Below are positions 60,373 to 64,000 of a DNA stretch of 64,000 nt, piece after piece. The position numbers and the translations under genes are program-made. This stretch comes from Glebionis coronaria (Eukaryota > Streptophyta > Magnoliopsida > Asterales > Asteraceae): NCBI GenBank assembly GCA_025667525.1, contig CM046876.1, positions 481,450,557 through 481,514,556 of the forward strand, in the 5' to 3' direction. Position 1 is the first letter of the stretch; each line of letters starts with the position of its first letter. The notes beneath the pieces are model-generated. The model searched no databases. It worked only from the letters and a program-made list of their open reading frames with translations, and was not told the DNA's origin.

Positions 60373-62103
60373 TTAGATGGATCGTTGCAGTAGCTTGTGG
60401 TGCACTAAATATGGTCTTCCACCAACGAACCTTTCCAAGCTCCTCATCAATCTACGTTCACGGAGCTTTTGATCTATCTTCTTGATCACGTACTTCGCCA
60501 TCTGCCGGTAACCCGGATGCCAATCCTCCGTCATCTCTGGCAAAGTCCCACCCGAGTTCAGATGCTCCAACTTTCCTATGACTTGTAGAAGAGTCCCATC
60601 ACTGTACTTATGGAGCTCACCCACCCTCATAAACTTCATCAAACCTCGACTGTTCAAGTAGAAAATGCCGTAATTCGGGACAGAAATGCCGGTATAGGGA
60701 CATCTTTCTACATGTTGAGGTAGCACTTTATTCACTGGACGGGTTAGGTTAAGCTTCCTTTGATAGCTTTCGACTCCCAACTGAAGATCTTCAACTCGTG
60801 TCTTGATGACAACGCTTCGTGTGAACATACGAAGTGCTGTATTCAAAGCAATCAGTTCTTCACGAGGAATATGTGTGTGTTGATCTCGGGTCATCAGAAG
60901 CAGCATATCTTCGATATCCTCAAGGCGAATGATGGAAAAATCTCCCTGCTGGATTTTGTATTCCCTGTCATCCTCCCTTTTCAAACGAATCTCCGTCACA
61001 TGATAATAGCCATTCTTGGCTTCAGTTTTCATCCCTAAGATGCTGGAGATGCGGATGTCGGATCTAACGTTGCTTCCAAAATTGACTAGGCAGCAACCCC
61101 TGTACGCCCTTCGGACTCGTTCGTCCCAATGAGATGCACCTATGACAGCATACATATCATAATTACGATTTATCTTTGGGACCCAGAGTCGGTTTACCTT
61201 TTCCACGATAAAGGGTATTGTCCCCCAGTTGGCAGCTTTCAGCAAGGTCAGGGAGGTTGCATACTTTGATGACCCCTTCAGTAGATACACAAGATCATTG
61301 GTGACGAAGAAGTCAAGAGCAATCTGATTATCTTGAGTAGGATCCATTGGAGGTGGAGCTCTTTCTGATTCATGAAGTCCTGGCCGTTGAACGGTATTCA
61401 GAGCCTTCAGGATCTCATCGGCATAATACTCGAACTCCATTTGGGTCAACCGGGTTTTGGCGCGTAGTCTCTTATCCTTCAGGGATTTCTTCACCAAAGA
61501 TGGAGTAACCGAAGTCTTATACTCATGAGCAAGAAATGCACATAAGTCAATCGGACTGCGGATACGAAGATACAAAACATCTTTGTCAGCGTCGGTGATC
61601 GAATCATACTGCGCCGCTGCCGTGATCCAAGCCTGTGGTGGTGCAGTCTCGTCAATCTCCAACGTGTCTGCCCAGTCCCTTGTGCTTGGAACAGTAGATT
61701 GTGGGTTTTGTTGCAGAGGAGTGGTGACGTGAACATCTGCTTGTTCTGTTTCAGGCATCTCGGCAGTGTCAAGAATGGGTGAGTGTTGTGCAGCTTCAGG
61801 TTCGGTTACCGATTCTGCAATCACAGGAGCAACAACAATAGAACTAACGGGGTTAGTGGTAACAGGTATGGATGCAGCGATAAATGTACCAGGAATAGAT
61901 GACCCTGTAGTGGCATTCACATCGTGGCGCCACTTCGAGCGTCTGGATTCCGTGGAAGTAGATTTTTCTGTTGCTGCTGCAGCTTTCTTGGACTTGGTTC
62001 CAGTCTTAGCAGGTTTCTTGGAGCTGGTAACCTTCTCTCCCTCTTTAGTCTGTTTACCCCCATCATTATCCTCATTATCATCCCCGTTGCTCCCCCTAAC
62101 ACT
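60373..62103 (-). pseudogene. Extra 3' ORF of copia element E, C-terminal half
   Basis: An open frame of 576 codons that follows the TAG at 62104-62106 in the same frame. There is no ATG near its start (the first GTG at 61920 is not a likely initiator), so it is read only if the TAG is passed. The first 60 residues are Lys/Ser-rich. The middle is helical with conserved blocks such as HWDERVRRAYRGCC. The end carries GVESYQRKLNLTRP, GELHKYSDGTL and RRLMRSLERFVGGRP. I recognise that ending from predicted proteins next to copia pol in Asteraceae. Its biochemical role is unknown; no catalytic motif is visible. It may be the tail of a single long protein inactivated by one stop, or a read-through extension. 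Confidence 0.65.
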
Positions 62104-63999
62104 CTACTCATTACCATCATCGCCATCATCGCCATCATCATCATCGTCATCATCATCCTCATCATCATCATCATCCTTATCATTATCATCCTCATCATCA
62201 TCATCATTCTGATCCTCATCATCCTCATCATCATCGTCATTCTTATCTTCTTCTTCTTCTTCTTCCTCTTCTCCACCAGTACCCTCTTCTTCTTCACTCT
62301 CTTCCCTTTCTTCCTCAGGGAGAATGTGGTAGGGTACCACACTTCCAAATGTCTTGAACAACTTATCATCCTCCATGATAGCGTCATTCAGGGATTTGAA
62401 GAGAGCCCGTTGAATCCTCGATTTATCAAACGATCCAAGTTCCCTCATTCGAGCTTTGAGGATCTTCTTAAGTTCAAAATCCGTCAAGTCATAAGCAATC
62501 TTGTAAGCGGCTTCTGAAGGATTGGATGATTTGATCATCAAGTTGTCAGCAGCAAGTGTCTTCAACTCATCACGCAGTTTAGGCATTAGGGATTCAACGG
62601 AGTCTTTCACTCTCTGCTCAATAGTAGCTTCAAGAGCTTGTTTTTGCTCTTTAAGGTCATCCTTAATAGCTTTAAGTCTTGTAATTCGTGCTTGATGCCT
62701 ATCAGCTTCAGCCTTTTTAACCCGAGCAAGTTCTTCTGCATGAGCTTTACGTGTAAATTCCATATCTGCAGCAAACTTAGCAATCAACTCTTCTTGAGCT
62801 TTCTTAGATGCTTCTTCACTTTGAGCTCGTCTAAGTAACTCTTGGCGAAGTTCACCCATTTCTCTCTTGTGATTATCCACATGTTTATCCAACATTTCGG
62901 CCATCACTAATGCTGCCATTGCAGACGTTGCAGAGCTGCTCTGGGTTGATGGAATAGGCTCGGTTGTAACTGCGGTACTAAGGATGGGGTTTATTGGTGG
63001 TGGAGGAAATGGTGTTGAAACCGGTCTGGTTGGTAAGGGTTGAGTTGGTTGAAGTTGAGTTGCCAAGGGTTGAGTAGACTCTTTTTCAATACTAGCTGAA
63101 ACAGGGGGGGGGGTGGATGTCTCCTTCGAAGTAGAATACTTTTCAGGTGATCCAAACTCAAACACATCATCTGGTTCCACATACTCTTCTTCAACATTTA
63201 CCCGTGCACCCGAACCACTACCTCCAGTGTCTTTCCTACTCCTTTCCATAGCTGTCTTCATCGCTTTTCTCTCAGTCTTGTTAAGAGCAGGATCATCAAT
63301 ATCTTCTTCATCGTGGAGAGCTAGCTCATCAGCCATACCCTTTCCCTTCTTAACTGCAGTCTTCTTCTTTTTGGCTTTGGGTTCAGGTAAATCTGCTTGC
63401 TTCCGTTTACCTTTGCTCTTAACCGTGGTGGAAGAGTCTTCACCTGCTAGAATGCTTGCTCGTTGATTCTCAATTTCTGTTAGCAAGTTCTTGTAATCAT
63501 CAGATGCTATAATCTCATCAGTCAGAAGATGACCGGGAATGGGACCAGGAATAACCGTATTCGAATGAGTCTCCTGCCTTAAGTCTACCAAATCATCATC
63601 ATTCATCGTGTGGTGACGACTACCTGCACGCTTGTTAATGGATGCATCGTTTTCCATAAAGTAATGTATGATCAACTTAATAAACCTAGGGTACTGGTAG
63701 CTTTTAACCTTACCCTTTGTGTTTGTGAAGAGTTGAAAAGTAAACTCCTCCCACAGCAGTGATGCATAATCAATACCCATACCTTTGAACATACCATAAA
63801 ACATCTTGATGATTGGTGGACGAACAGCATCAAACCCAGTTGTTTTGGGTGTTAAAAATCGGCTTAGAATCCCAAAAATAGCTTTCCATGGTTGACCAAC
63901 TTTGGCAGTAGTAAACTCAGACGGGGTTCGTATGTCAAGACATCCAATGGCGGTGAACATCTCCATGATCTGGTCCTTAGTTGGGTTGGCTGAGTATGA
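62104..63999 (-). CDS. Extra 3' ORF of copia element E, N-terminal half (partial)
   Basis: Open from the right edge of the window; the first in-window ATG is at 63966 (620 codons to TAG). Residues 1-130 from that ATG form a compact, aromatic-rich block (for example QPWKAIFGILSRFLTPKT), which I recall from Asteraceae copia-associated proteins. Then come a Lys-rich, nuclear-signal-like stretch (about 183-210), a Ser/Thr/Pro-rich linker, and a long coiled coil (about 379-459). The tail (about 564-620) is made almost only of Asp, Glu and Asn. No signal peptide or clear membrane segment is visible, which argues against a true envelope protein. The true start may be upstream of the window. Function unknown. 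Confidence 0.7.
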   Translation of the reverse strand, partial: SYSANPTKDQIMEMFTAIGCLDIRTPSEFTTAKVGQPWKAIFGILSRFLTPKTTGFDAVRPPIIKMFYGMFKGMGIDYASLLWEEFTFQLFTNTKGKVKSYQYPRFIKLIIHYFMENDASINKRAGSRHHTMNDDDLVDLRQETHSNTVIPGPIPGHLLTDEIIASDDYKNLLTEIENQRASILAGEDSSTTVKSKGKRKQADLPEPKAKKKKTAVKKGKGMADELALHDEEDIDDPALNKTERKAMKTAMERSRKDTGGSGSGARVNVEEEYVEPDDVFEFGSPEKYSTSKETSTPPPVSASIEKESTQPLATQLQPTQPLPTRPVSTPFPPPPINPILSTAVTTEPIPSTQSSSATSAMAALVMAEMLDKHVDNHKREMGELRQELLRRAQSEEASKKAQEELIAKFAADMEFTRKAHAEELARVKKAEADRHQARITRLKAIKDDLKEQKQALEATIEQRVKDSVESLMPKLRDELKTLAADNLMIKSSNPSEAAYKIAYDLTDFELKKILKARMRELGSFDKSRIQRALFKSLNDAIMEDDKLFKTFGSVVPYHILPEEEREESEEEEGTGGEEEEEEEEDKNDDDDEDDEDQNDDDDEDDNDKDDDDDEDDDDDDDDGDDGDDGNE

Positions 64000-64000
64000 T

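Larger units (their letters stand above)
57662..64000 (-). mobile_element. Copia-type LTR retrotransposon E, 3' part
   Basis: Minus-strand copia element entering from the right edge. In its own direction: extra reading frame (63999-60373), 2.2-kb non-coding spacer, polypurine tract (58114-58127), 330-bp LTR (57784-58113). A PBS-like sequence follows on the far side of the LTR. Gag-pol and the 5' LTR would lie beyond position 64000. The order is the same as in element F. Confidence 0.75.

Noticed and set aside
61924..62517. Plus-strand frame of 197 codons rich in Ile and Leu
   Set aside because: Shadow of the Asp/Glu-coding GAT/GAG tract of the minus-strand ORF.

Overview
This window is a nest of LTR retrotransposons from a plant nuclear genome. 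I found no ordinary host gene. Three Ty3/gypsy elements carry Athila-type gag-pol and a primer-binding site complementary to the 3' end of plant tRNA-Asp. Ty1/copia elements carry an extra 3' open reading frame. The large chromovirus-like LTRs are also typical of eudicots. The C-terminal half of the extra reading frame at 60373-62103 has a signature (GVESYQRKLNLT ... RRLMRSLERFVGGRP) that I remember from copia elements of Asteraceae. The daisy family is therefore my best guess for the host, inferred from memory and not from a search.

Left part (1-16.9 kb): the 3' end of a copia element ('F') on the + strand. It holds a decayed extra reading frame, a polypurine tract and a 908-bp 3' LTR. Two later insertions split its reading frame. 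One is a full Athila-like element 'A' (611-11808, minus strand, target duplication GACAC). The other is a 2.6-kb solo LTR 'S' (12095-14719, target duplication GAAGA).

Middle (17.2-35.9 kb): Athila-like element 'B' (17210-31779, plus strand, target duplication ACAGT). Its two LTRs are both 3045 bp, I saw no difference between them, and its gag-pol frame of 1906 codons is unbroken. It is the youngest and most complete element here. Next come unassigned LTR-like flank, an Athila-type solo LTR 'G' (33007-34932, target duplication ATGTT) and a 2 x 101-bp tandem repeat.

Right part (35.9-64 kb): a head-to-tail array 'H' of a non-autonomous element on the minus strand (LTR, 0.66-kb interior, LTR, 0.66-kb interior, truncated LTR; PBS for initiator tRNA-Met). 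Athila-like element 'C' (43351-54469, target duplication ATAAT; stop codon and frameshifts in gag-pol) sits inside the third LTR. A further LTR-like remnant 'D' follows. The last element is copia 'E' on the minus strand: a 330-bp LTR, a polypurine tract, a repeat-rich spacer and a long extra reading frame split by one in-frame TAG that runs off the right edge.

How it works together: A, B and C share one plan, LTR, tRNA-Asp PBS, short leader with a hairpin, gag-PR-RT-RNaseH-IN, about 2 kb of non-coding 3' region with repeated copies of the polypurine tract, then LTR. None has an env-like frame. Only B looks able to code for a complete set of proteins. I did not find a new defence, RNA or enzymatic system. 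The most interesting points are the intact element B, the interrupted extra reading frame of E, the repeated polypurine tracts, the conserved leader hairpin, the palindromes at LTR starts and the module swapping among the Athila-like copies.
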